Position numbers and translations under genes: made by a program. Of a stretch of 64,000 nt of DNA, positions 21,202-32,115 are shown in pieces. Within the stretch, counting starts at the first letter, position 1. Every line of letters starts with the position of its first letter. Source of the DNA: Mytilus galloprovincialis (taxonomy: Eukaryota > Mollusca > Bivalvia > Mytilida > Mytilidae); the NCBI RefSeq assembly GCF_965363235.1, contig NC_134847.1:56576439-56640438 (forward strand), written 5' to 3'. Under the pieces are notes generated by a model that did no database searches, had not been told where the DNA came from, and saw only the letters and a program-made list of their open reading frames with translations.

Positions 21202-24200
21202 ATGGATCGTTTTTACTTAAATACTGTCTTAAATGTTGTCGTTCTATCACCTTTTCTTCGTGTATGCTTTTCCCAAATAGTAAAACCTAAATGTTTCTGG
21301 TATATTGGTGGCGAGGATAGTGATAATATCGATCTTAAATCTGTATTGACAGACAACAGTAATCAAACTTTCATAACATATGACAAAAATAATTCAACCC
21401 GATTTTATTACAACCCGTGTTACATGCTCAACAATGGGAATGCAATGTGCAATACAAGTGCGCTGTGCAAAGAAGACTTACTGAATTCTGAATTCGAAAA
21501 TATCGGGGATTTTTCTGATATAAGAGTAGAAATATTAAGTAATGGTGACTACTATAGAATTGATTATAATGTATTACAGACACCAGTGAAAAAAGGTATT
21601 GTATATTATAATTAATTTAATGTCAAATCAAATTTGATTGGAGTTCTTTCAATAGCTTCAATAAAGATGATGTCTGTCAACGATTCAATAATTCTACTCT
21701 AATTTGTATAATGTACATCCGTCATCGTAAATTATCATTGAAAGTTTGCGCGCCAGACGTTCGTTTCGTCTGCCAAAGATTCATCAGTGGATGAGATCAG
21801 TGGCGGATCCAGAACCTTTCCTAAAGGGGGGGCTCCAGTCATGCTTCAATGATTCCCTATATAATCAACCAAATTTTTTCCCCGGGCCCCCCTGGATCCG
21901 CCTACTGATGAGATGCAAGAGATACTAACGAGAAATTCAAACTTGTTACATGTAGATGAAAAGCAAACTGATAGCGCCATGAAAAAAAGGACAAACGGAC
22001 AAATAGTACTAAATGTACACAAAACACATATAGACATCAGAAGATGTAGTATGAGTGCCAGTGAGCCGTGACAAATATATAACACTATAAGGACTGAGCA
22101 ACACGAACCCCACACAAACCGGGGTTGTTTTCGAGAAGGGTAAGCAGATCCGGCTCCAAAGGTGACACCTGTTGTGCTGCCGATGTAATTGAATGCACGA
22201 TGATAAGTCTAATTTGCAATTGGTAGGTCACATTTCGTGGAAGAGAGGTCGGGATTGTGGTTTTGGAAACAGATATATTACATAACGGGCAACCAACTCG
22301 TGATGACGTCTGTAATATTTACGTAGGAATATTTCAAATAACCACTTAGAACTCCTGGTTTAATAGCTCCATTGTGAACAGCAACCCTCTATCAAGGAAA
22401 TCTCAATAGGAAATAAAAGCCTTGTAATATGTTGGTATACTCCATATACATGTACTCGGTATGCAGGTGTTGTTGGAATGTGGTTTCATAGAAATGGACA
22501 GTTAACAATTTGGAAGTTGAAATCATCTATTTTATTGTAAAGTTTTGTTTTCAGACGACTCTCATAGTTAATTTCTAGATGTAAGTCTAGATATGAGGCA
22601 GACTAAACTGTATCTGTTGTATCCTTTATCTCTAGTTCGATGGGTTAGATGCGTTCAAAATAGTCGCCAAATTTTGAGTTAATAAGTGAGAGAACATCTA
22701 TATAGCGGAAAGTAGAGTTAAAGAATACTGCTAACTTCTCCTCTTTCTTAGTAAAATGTAGTAAGTATCATACGAATAAAGAAAAACAGTAGACAAGAAA
22801 AGGACATAGCTTGTTCCCACTGTGTTTGTTGAAATACACGTGCTTCAAACGTAACAAATATGTTGTCAATCAACTTCAAGCTGCTGATAATGTCAAATGC
22901 AGAGGATTTTTGTTTGAGCATTTTTTGTTTGTATTAGTGTTATTAATTACAAGATAATATTTGTCGCTCCCTATGACACATTGTCTATTCTTTTTTATGA
23001 AACAAGCAGGACCAACAGTTTCAATTTCTCTTTCAGTTTGAAAAGAGCAAATAACAAAAATACCGAAATTCAGAGGAAAGTTCAAAATGGAACATTCCCA
23101 ATCAAGTGGCAAAATCAAAAACCCATACACAACAAATGAATGGATAACAACTGTCGCAAAACTGTTAAATGGAGAGTACTTGTGAAAAGGGTAAAAAAGT
23201 CCAATGTTTTAATACAATTCAAGATGAAAGAGTCCTAGAGTGTATGTACTCTTAGAGATCTTTGGATGTTTTTAGTTTCCATACCTGATTCACGCCACCT
23301 GAAGAATATGTAGTTTCACAATAACTTTAAAGCCTGGCTTTGATTGTTGATGAAACTGATGTTGATAATTTAGAAAGAGTTTTCGTGGAGCACTTAGATG
23401 ATATAGCAATATAACGTAGTTTGTATGGAAAATTAGACGCTCGAAACACAAAAATGAAAACAAAGACCAATAAAGTATGCATGACCGGTTTTATTTTAAA
23501 ACATGCATGCAATTCCTCTATGATTTGTTTTTGTAGTTTAGAGTTGGGTACTCTTTATCGAACACTTCAAATTACTGTAATACAGGCATTCGATAATTCA
23601 TTACCAATAATGTTAGGACAGAAACTGTACGATGATAGAAATTAACAGTTCCAATACATTGATCTACGAAAACGTTTCTGGCTATGCTACTGATAGCATT
23701 TCAATTCCTAAGGGTATCCAAAAAGTATTAAAAAACACTAATGTTCCGCTTAAGCAATAAGCCTAGATGAAAGACACACAACATCATGACTAGTCCAAGA
23801 ACAATAAATAAAAAACTAAAGATTAGATATCAAGTTCGAATACACAAAAAAGATGAATCCGTGTGGCACAGTGTTTTCAGAGATGATTTTCGAGAAAACG
23901 CAACTGATAACTAATGAAACTGTGCGATGCTGTCCACAAAGAAGCTATTAAACCAAGAGTTCCAAGTGGTGAAGTTGAAATTATTCTTACATAAATTATA
24001 AAGACGCCATGTTTCCCAAATGACGACCGACATTCTGCATTGTCGTAACCACAATCCCGTCCTCTTTTCTCCGAATTTGACCTACCGAAATCTACGAGCT
24101 TTCAATTACACGAGCAACACAACAGGTGCCACATGTGGAGTAGGATATGTCTACTCTTTTAGAGATCAACTCCGGTTTTTGATTAGATTCGTCTTTCTCA

Positions 24201-26596
24201 TTCCTTAGTGTTCTATGTTGTGTTTTGTGGTATTTTCGATTGAATAGTTTTAATGTTCATTTGGTATTGTTTTGTCTCACATGCAAACGCAAAGTTCAAT
24301 TAAAGAAAACTATTTAAAATGAAACTCAACAATGGTTAATTTCGAGATTTTGCAACCTCATAAGATAATTTAGAAGAAACAAATCAGATGTAATAAATAA
24401 TCTATGACTGATGGTCTCGTACGAGCTCGAAATCAGCAATGCTGTGTGCGTGGACAGGTTTGGTATCTTCCGCTATAAATTGTATGCATTATCAAACAAC
24501 TCTACACCAAGTCAGTATATCCCAATCAGCTATAGTACACGATCCGTCAATTAACAGATAAGACGAATATTCGGATATCTTAAGATTTTAAATGTCGTCA
24601 GAGAGATAGTACTCTAACACATCATATAGCAGTAAACAAATTCCTGAGGGTGAAATTAAAACCTATGTAGTGTCGTTTTCACTCGTTGTAACTCTCTTGG
24701 ATCAGTTTTTGTTTAAGGAGAACCTCCCAATTAATAAAGGTTCGTTGAAAATTAACATACACGAGCGCTAAGTACAAATTAAGATTTACACACACTATAT
24801 ACGACGGCTTTTGTACTACTTAAAATGGCAAGTTTACAAATAGAAAGTTGAGATGATACAGTTTGATATTAATGTTTACTTCAAGTCGTTTATATGTGTC
24901 GTATTGAAGAAAAGATTGATAATGAAGTAGACCTTCTAGTTTAGATATTATCCTAGATATCAAGTGTCCTTGACTATATGATATTTAGGCATTCACTAGG
25001 CTCTGAGTTAAAAGGGACATGACATCATTGTTATATCTGAAAGTGAAATTGAAGCAAAGAGAATTAAAGTTTTACAGCGCAAAAAGAAATGTAAAGATAT
25101 TTTAGGTAATCTTTTGAATTTTCAGATTATATAAATTAACAGCAAATTGAAAAATCCTGATCAGTCAACAAACTACACAAGAGGAAGATCACTTACCGAA
25201 TTAAATAATTTACTGACTTTGTAACAACATGAGAAATTCTACGGGTGCCACATATGGAGCAGGTTCTGCTAACTCTTCCGGAGCACCTGAAATCACCCCA
25301 TATTTTGGTGGAGTTCGTGTTGTTTGTGACATTTTGTTCAGGCATTGTTGTCAATATAATGGAATTTGATTCGACTGTCGTACAAGTGAGAGGTTAAACG
25401 CTATAAAACCAGGTTCAATTTACCATTTTCTACATAAGAGAATGCCTGTACCGAGTCAGGAATATGACAGTTGGTATCCATTCGTTTGATGTGTTTGAGC
25501 TTTTGATTTTGCCATTTGATTAGGAATTTTCCGTTTTGAATTTTCCTCGAAGTTCAGTATTTTTGTGATATTACTTATTATCAAAGACATACAAACGGTA
25601 CAAAATTTGGAAAATATGGCCAAAATGTGTTTTCTACTACAGGAAGCAAGATAAGCCATTTACAGTTGTAAGTTGAATACTTTTTGGCTCAACAAAACAA
25701 AACGAAAGAGGATGCATTTTTTACAGGGATCATATGAAGTATTTAAAAATTTGAAACATTCATTTCACAAACAATTTGCACTTATTTTTAATGTATCCAT
25801 TGCAGGTAGTACCATAACTTTGGAATGTATGTATATTGATAAACCGCAATTTTACTATAGAAGATCTGACCTTCAAGACAAATACTACTTTTCACTGGCA
25901 TCAACACGATTCTGTAGAAGTAAATTCAGCATTGGTACAATTATGTGTGTTTCTCTTTTATCCATTGTACTCGTGTATCTAGTCGTAGGTGAGTTTCAAT
26001 ATAAATGTTTCCAACAGTGATTTGTCTTTTTATAAAAATGTAAAATAAAATTGTATTTGTGCTAAGCTAGTCCAAGGTCTTTTTTTTTTGTAACATTTCT
26101 TTAACCAAAGAAAAATTCGTATCTTATTGTTAATTCATAAGGCAAAAGAATGAGCAGTTATTCGTGGTACTTTTCAGGCCATCTTTAAATTAATTTCCAA
26201 ATCTAAATCTAATTTCTTAATTCAGTGTAAAACATGTTGTAGTTAATTTTTGACTTTTTAAATTTTTAAGAGGTTAAAATGTTTTTAATACGATTTTGAC
26301 GATGAAATTAAAGCTTAGAGGAGGACAACAATTTTAGAATTTGCTATCGACTTTCTTAAGTGAAAATGATAAAAAAATATTTTTTTAATGACACACTAAT
26401 ATCAATACTTAATCTGAAATTTCCTTTTCCAGGTATACTATACAAGAAAGCTGTATTAGGAGTGTCTGGCCTACAACTTATACCTAATGTCACTTTTTGG
26501 GCAGCTCTTCCCGGTTTAATAAAAGACGGATACTTGTTCTTTATAAGCCCATGTATTGGGAATAGAAGAGAATATGATAATTATGAACGTATTTAG
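21202..26596 (+). CDS. Cation-dependent mannose-6-phosphate receptor-like membrane protein
   Basis: Exons 21202-21595, 25806-25988 and 26433-26596 join with both introns in phase 1 (donors AAAAG|GTATTG and CGTAG|GTGAGT; acceptors TTGCAG and TTCCAG), giving 741 nt and 246 aa. Residues 1-25 form a signal peptide. The luminal domain (31-168) has six cysteines at 31, 73, 83, 89, 139 and 168, as in single MPR domains, and N-glycosylation sites near 54, 64 and 84. A membrane helix spans about 174-195. The junction VYLVVGILYKKAVLG and the tail QLIPNVTFWAALPGLIKDG closely match the CD-MPR tail (GGFLYQRLVVGAKG..QFPHLAFWQDLGNLVADG). CD-MPR carries lysosomal enzymes from the trans-Golgi. The luminal alignment is weak and the key sugar-binding arginine is not obvious. 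The tail ends in YERI, a YxxPhi-type signal, instead of the vertebrate acidic dileucine. Sorting receptor is likely; mannose-6-phosphate binding is uncertain. Confidence 0.85.
21798..21907. mobile_element. GGATCCGCC-family MITE, copy 2, with 7-bp target duplication
   Basis: The ends are CAGTGGCGGATCCAG and CTGGATCCGCCTACTG, an inverted pair with a one-base insertion. The element is flanked by perfect direct repeats ATGAGAT at 21791-21797 and 21908-21914. It is 110 bp and G/C-rich near both ends (GGGGGGG and GGGCCCCCC). The superfamily is unclear; 7-8-bp duplications are seen in hAT and P-type elements. Confidence 0.85.
22550..22650 (-). mobile_element. Reverse-transcriptase retroelement fossil, opposite strand
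   Basis: On the minus strand the sequence gives SYLDLHLEI-like and LTMRV-like residues, matching the segment just upstream of the fragment at 20620-20892 in the same retroelement lineage. Similarity may extend rightward but is hard to follow by eye. It is a broken relic. Confidence 0.5.
23930..24040 (+). mobile_element. Reverse-transcriptase retroelement fossil, third piece
   Basis: KLLNQEFQVVKLK and SQMTTDILHCRN on the plus strand match the extreme C-terminal part of the lineage seen at 20620-20892. The preceding bases (AAGAAGCTATTAAACCAAGA) overlap the end of that first fragment, so this is a second copy and not its continuation. It is a broken relic. Confidence 0.55.
25373..25566 (+). repeat. 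Dispersed repeat family (GACTG..ACAAGTGAGAGGT type), copy 2
   Basis: Colinear with 148-330: GACTGTCGTACAAGTGAGAG, ACCATTTTCTACATAAG, TGTTTGAGCTTTTGATTTTG and TTCCGTTTTGAATTTTCC occur in the same order and orientation. Confidence 0.8.
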
Positions 26597-27185
26597 AATA
26601 AGAATTTGCTGGTTGTTTTAGAATATAATGGTAAATGAAAGCCATGAACAGTTGAAATCCAGACTTAGTGTGTTATACTTCATAAAATAATCAGATCTGG
26701 AATGATCCCATATGAGATAACTTTCCACCAGATAGACGAAAAGGTTAGAAACTATAGGTCATCGTATTACCTTCAATGATAAGCCACACATCCACTTTGT
26801 CGCATTCCAATTTTGGTGGTGCGTATGTCTCTAAACAGTAAACAGTTATCTTACTTGGTGATACAATTGAACCACTTCAAACCAAAATTTGGAGAAGAAA
26901 CTTATGTAACTTCAGTTTTATTTATCTAATTACATTATGAGTAAAATGATTCCATATTTTGAAGTATAATGTTAGATTAAATAATTACAGTCCTTTTAGC
27001 GTATTTCATCCCTCAACTATATGTTACATTAGAAATAATTAAGCATTATTGTAATTGAGATAAGGTCAAAATTGACGAAATAGCAGAAGTCTACATTTGT
27101 TAATTTACTAATAGATTTCATATTTTTTCCAGCTGCTACTTTGTTTTAAAAACTGTTTAAAGTTTTGACATGCATATGTCTATCA

Positions 27186-27405
27186 TGTTCGTTTCAATAT
27201 AGTTATCTTTGTATGACCCGTTGTTCATTTAAATATAGTTACCTTTGTATGACTCGTTGTTCATTTAAATATAGTTATCTTTGTATGACTCGTTGTTCAT
27301 TTAGATATAGTTATCTTTGTATGACTCGTTGTTCGTTTAAATATAGTTATCTTTGTATGACTCGTTGTTCATTTAAATATAGTTATCTTTGTATGACTCG
27401 TTTTT
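27186..27405 (+). repeat. 36-bp minisatellite, about six units
   Basis: The unit is TATGACTCGTTGTTCATTTA followed by AATATAGTTATCTTTG. Its length is a multiple of three, so it stays open and translates as repeated RCSFKYSYLCMT, which creates the 95-aa frame here. Units differ by one or two bases. Confidence 0.9.
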
Positions 27406-29149
27406 CGTGTTTATTTGTTCATCTATGTATTGATTTTTGGTGCATCTACTGAAGTCTTTCTTATATTAATTTATTTATTTGATTATGGTTTTATTTATTT
27501 TTTATGCTTTCAAAACTTTTTCATACTATTAAAATATATCGTTTGAATTTGTTAATGTTATAATTCTTTTTCGTAAAACATTGTTATATATTTGTACAAT
27601 TATATTGCTATTACTATCGACAATAACTGATGATATATCCCTATCGCTCTCTAACCGCTTATATAGCTGGTCAATTGCACTGATATTTTGAGAAAAAAAA
27701 GGTTGTATGATTATATGTGGCACCATGTGGTACCATATCTGTTAACACTGTCAACAATAACGTCACATGATTTTATACCTGAGTATATGTCCCATTAAAT
27801 TTGTTTACATTGCAACCAATAGTGTCGTACGATTTTATGTTTCTACCAGTCCGCTCGACACCTGTTTATTTACACTTAAAGCGATATTGGCGTAAGTTGT
27901 ATGTGTCTATCTGTCTGCTTACACCCTCGGCAAATGTTGTGTGATTATATATTCTATCAAATCTTGTGATTCTGGCATCATTTGCACAAAACAGATAAAA
28001 GTTGGATAAAAAAACATACTTGTGCATATAAAACAAATTTCGTCGTATAGGGGGTCTAAATACAGCACAAACGACATTTTCCAAAAGACCAAAAAATGAA
28101 AAAGTATATAGCACAAACAACATTTTCCAAAAGGACCAAAAAAGTGAAAAAGTATATTTTAACAAAACCCATTTGACTAACAGGTCAAACAACTGATGTT
28201 TTTTAAACCCTGCTGACTGTCATTGACGAATTGTCAAATAAACATTGATTTTTACAACTTATTCAACATTTGGTATCACTTGGTTTTTGTTATTCAAAGG
28301 TTTTTCTTGTGAATGCGCTTATGAATTTGCTGGATGTCTATGTAGCAAAATTTGCTGTTTGCAACAACTGTCTCATATTTTTACATTCTAAACGATGATA
28401 ACACGTCTGATAACGAATCTAAGTTTAATTTTACTATGTATTGCGTCATAACACATTAAATACGAAATCTTGTTTTGAAATATAGGAATCTAAGATAACC
28501 CTGAATTCACTGAATATTAGATGCTCTTAATGATATCACATGTTATCGTGCGTGCGAAGAATCTTTCTTGATTTGCCTTCATCAGAAACGCTCAAACTTA
28601 AACATTTGAAAACCATGAAAGAAAGCCTGAAAACGTTAAAAAAGTACCTAAAAAGAAAATTTTCTTAATTATTTCTAAATTTACAAATTAACAATAAGTA
28701 AAACAACGATATAAACCAAATATGAATTAATGTTATTTTCATCTTAATGGTTTTAAATGATGTTTTTTTTTCAAAAGAAATCAAATTCAAATATTACAAA
28801 AAAAGTCAAATAAAAAAATGCCAAACGCTAGGGAAAATTTAAAACGGAAAGATGTATCTTTTTCCTTTTCATCTTCTGCATGCATTATATTGTCAATTTT
28901 CATTAGGTTTCACATTAAAAACGTTTCAAATGAAATTAGTACAGCAGTCTTAATACTTTTTATTAGACGAAGCATGTGACTGAGACAAGCAATTAATGCT
29001 AGATTATGATAACTTTTTTATTTTCCTCCTCAAACAAGAAGACGGTATCTTACTGGTCTTGAGAAAGAAAATATGATGGAGAGATTTTTCATTTTTGTTG
29101 CTTACTTAAAGTCGTTATTTAACAATTGAAAATAGCACAGCATAGTAAA

Positions 29150-29345
29150 GAGTAGACATAGGAAGAGTGCCAATGAGAGAACTCTCCATTCAAATAACAA
29201 TATATAAGAGTAAACCGTTATAGGTCAATGTACGGCCTTCAACACGGAGCCTTGACTCACACCGAACAACAAGCTATAAAGGGCCCCAAAATTACTAGTG
29301 TAAAACCATTCAAACGGGAAAACCAACGGTCTAATGCCTTTATTC
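29150..29345 (+). repeat. Dispersed mussel repeat (GGCCTTCAACA type), copy 1
   Basis: AGAGTGCCAATGAGAGAACT, ATAGGTCAATGTACGGCCTT, CAAGCTATAAAGGGCCCC and AAACCATTCAAACGGGAAAA appear in an order I recognise as a very abundant bivalve repeat. A second copy lies at 47535-47725, same orientation. Confidence 0.8.
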
Positions 29346-30410
29346 CTTCTGCACATATTCTGAGCGAGCGATATCAACCCTGGAGCCTCTACCTATACAT
29401 TTTCATTTCATAGTAATTTTTCATTTCATATTTATTACTTTATTAATCAAGAAAATGTAACTGTACTACTGTTATGCCAACGTACACCTAGATAATGTCT
29501 AAACTGATGTATAACAGAAAAGGTACATTTGATTGTCATATCTGTGAATTATGTAGGAATCATTGGGAAATAAGGATTTTACAAACAAAATTTCTTGCTT
29601 TTGATATTGAATACTATAGTCAGGCATAACTTCGTACGCCAGACCCACGTTTTGTCTACAAACGAGTGGCGTTTGATACAAAATAGTTTAAAAGGTCAAA
29701 CCAATAAGACAGTTATTAATAGATAAGATGATAATTTATCCTGCAATTGGGTGTTCTACTATACAGATACAGCCCTACAGATATCGCTATGCTGTATCTG
29801 TATACTATACAGATATCGCATTAAAGCTCCGTCCATCGCCGGACTGAGTATTGTATGAACCTGCATGACATCAGAATGTGAATTGCATTCTCATTCCAAT
29901 GACGTATTATTTTTATACGTTCTGTATGTTTTCAAACATTTCTTTAGAGCAATAAGAATCACACCAATTTTCTGATAACATACACACATGAACAGCAGTC
30001 TTTTCTTACATGACAACTATCGATTTCAAAACTTGAATGTGTATGATTGTGTAACAAAAACAACGATGTCAATTTCAGCATGCATGTTTAGTCATTGCCG
30101 AGTCTGACGCGTAGGACAACTCGTATACACCTGTTTCAAATTGGACAATGTTTTTTATTTGTTTTTACTGTTGAAATTAGTTGTTATGTTAAAATAGATA
30201 ATTATTCACCTTGAGCAATGTATTATTGCTGACCATTCGAGATTCTTTTTTTGTTAACCCGTCTTCAGCTGAATGTGTGATTACTGTATCGTATTACTAC
30301 ATGGGCCTCAATGGGTTTCAAATCGAAAATATATGCAAAACATGTGTTTTTGTGTCTTTCGAAATACAAATAAAATACAGAAATAATTGCAGGATAAAGA
30401 CAATAATTTT

Positions 30411-30532
30411 TTAGTGTCTTTAAATATCAGCTGTATTTGTACTCGGCTCGAAACAGGTGTAGCTCGCTAAAAGTTCGCATACACCTTGTTTCCTAGCCTC
30501 GTACAAATACAGCTGATATTTAAAGACACTAA
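30411..30532. repeat. 122-bp near-perfect inverted repeat (hairpin)
   Basis: The outer 32 bp of each arm are perfectly complementary (TTAGTGTCTTTAAATATCAG onward on the left, its exact reverse complement on the right). The arms continue with short mismatches to about 50 bp around AAACAGGTGTA/TACACCTTGTTT. The loop is about 18 nt (GCTCGCTAAAAGTTCGCA). It may be a very short MITE or a structured RNA locus; no clear target duplication. Confidence 0.85.
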
Positions 30533-32053
30533 ACAGTTATTATCGATGTAACGGTTACCGTGTTATCTAATTTGTACGTTTGATTATATCAAGAATATGA
30601 TTGTACGAGATAGGCCAATCAACAACATCTCTGTTAAACAAATGAGACTAGCTGTTAATGTATACAATCATTTAATTAACTTTAAGCCTGTAAGATGTGG
30701 ATCATCAGTAAATTAAGGTAACAGAAGTATACCGCTGATCAAAAGTCATCAATCGATTGAGAGAAAACCAATCCGAGTTACAAACTAAAACCGATGGAAA
30801 CACTTAACTACAAGAAGAAAACAACGAAATAACATAACACAGAAGTGCAATAACAAAAAACCAAACAACAACGTTTGAAAAATTAGACTAAAACAGCAAT
30901 AGGGATTAGCGGGTCCTCATAAAGTGTAGCATATAGATTTACTAAAATATTGTTAAAAAGGAGTACGTTTCAGTTCTATTAACATTAAAAACACAATGTT
31001 TCTATTGTAAAATCTTAATGAGAATTTCATTACATATGCCCGCCATAACATATTTTTGATACTAAGAACTCTCGAAGTATTTGTTTCTTTGTATGGGTTC
31101 TTTTCTCATGCATATCGGCATGCTTTTTATTTTTGATACTAGTATATATTTTTGTTGAATACAATTATTACTTCCCTTTAATGTAAACGTTTAAATATGC
31201 AAATATATTGAATCATTGAATTGAAATTCAACTTTAAATATACCTTTAAATAGTTTAACTGATACTATTATAGTGTAGGTCCGGAGCGAACGGTTACCCT
31301 ACATTCATTCTAATAGACGTTCGCACTATTTGACCGCTTTTTGCAGCAAGTTCCCATTACAATATCATTATTAATTAATCGTATTTTTCATTCAAAACAT
31401 TAAGATATCCGAATAAATATGTTACATAATTGGGTATCATATTTAATTTTTGTCAAGGTATTCGTTCTTTACGGACAATCAACTGTTAGATTCCCTAACA
31501 TGTGGTATTATATAGTCCCCCTACTATTTCATATCAATATATAATAGCAGAAAAAGAAACTGTGCATCCTAAAAAAGAAATGGCAAACCTTTAGAAAACC
31601 TTAAGGTGTCCAAATCCTGTTAAAATGATACTTTTTGAGATGTGTAATTCAAAATTGAAAATGCTCCTAAATTGGATTTCCACGGTTAAATGACTCTACA
31701 GAGTCAATAAAAGACGAATTTCTATGAAAAGGTTCAAAAAGTTTTTCTTTTCTTTATAAATAATATTTTCATACTGATATTAAATTTGGTTAGACACGCT
31801 TAACAGTATATCAGTCAATTATCCCATTACTAGTATCAGAAGAAAAAAACCTTTTATGAACATAATCTTTAAAAATGAGATTCAAAGGATTCGATGCTAC
31901 CAAATAAATCATTCACATTTTCGTTAAAAATTTGAAAAATATAATGGAAACGCACCTGCTAATTATATTAAAATATTAGTTTTAATTGAAATCATGAGAC
32001 TTAAAAAAAATCCTTAAAAGAAATGACACGATTATGGCATTTTCATTTGTCCA

Positions 32054-32090
32054 TATATATATATATATATATATACTATATATACAAGTA
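32054..32090. repeat. (TA)n microsatellite 30 bp before the receptor ATG
   Basis: An AT/TA dinucleotide run with one interruption (TATACTATATATACAA) ends about 25 bp before the ATG at 32116. It may include or replace a TATA-like promoter element, but no transcription start is known. Confidence 0.8.
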
Positions 32091-32115
32091 ATAGACAATA
32101 AGAACCACTGACATA

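Larger units (their letters stand above)
21596..25805 (+). other. First intron of the MPR-like gene, filled with repeats
   Basis: This 4.2-kb phase-1 intron contains a GACGCTC repeat fragment (21745-21790), a complete 110-bp GGATCCGCC MITE (21798-21907), a reversed dispersed repeat (about 21950-22070), sequence around 22090-22220 sharing AAGGGTAAGCAGATCCGGCT with other repeats, reverse-transcriptase relics on both strands (about 22550-22650 minus, 23930-24040 plus), and dispersed repeats at 23060-23160 and 25373-25566. CAGGTGCCACATGTGGAGTA (24123-24142) and GGTGCCACATATGGAGCAGG (25244-25263) are reverse-orientation relatives of the 22.1-kb block. No further exon is needed, because phases of the flanking exons match. 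Confidence 0.75.
26597..32115. other. Intergenic region between the MPR-like gene and the receptor
   Basis: No coding exon is supported. The stretch holds a 36-bp minisatellite (27186-27405), a dispersed repeat (29150-29345), a small hairpin (about 29760-29805), a 122-bp near-perfect hairpin (30411-30532), a dispersed repeat fragment (about 30725-30900) and a (TA)n tract (32054-32090) just before the receptor start. A block at about 28800-29000 resembles 33730-33930 in the receptor intron. Confidence 0.6.

Noticed and set aside
27165-27452. 95-aa frame with RCSFKYSYLCMT repeats
   Set aside because: Translation of the 36-bp minisatellite; no signal peptide, splice sites or similarity.
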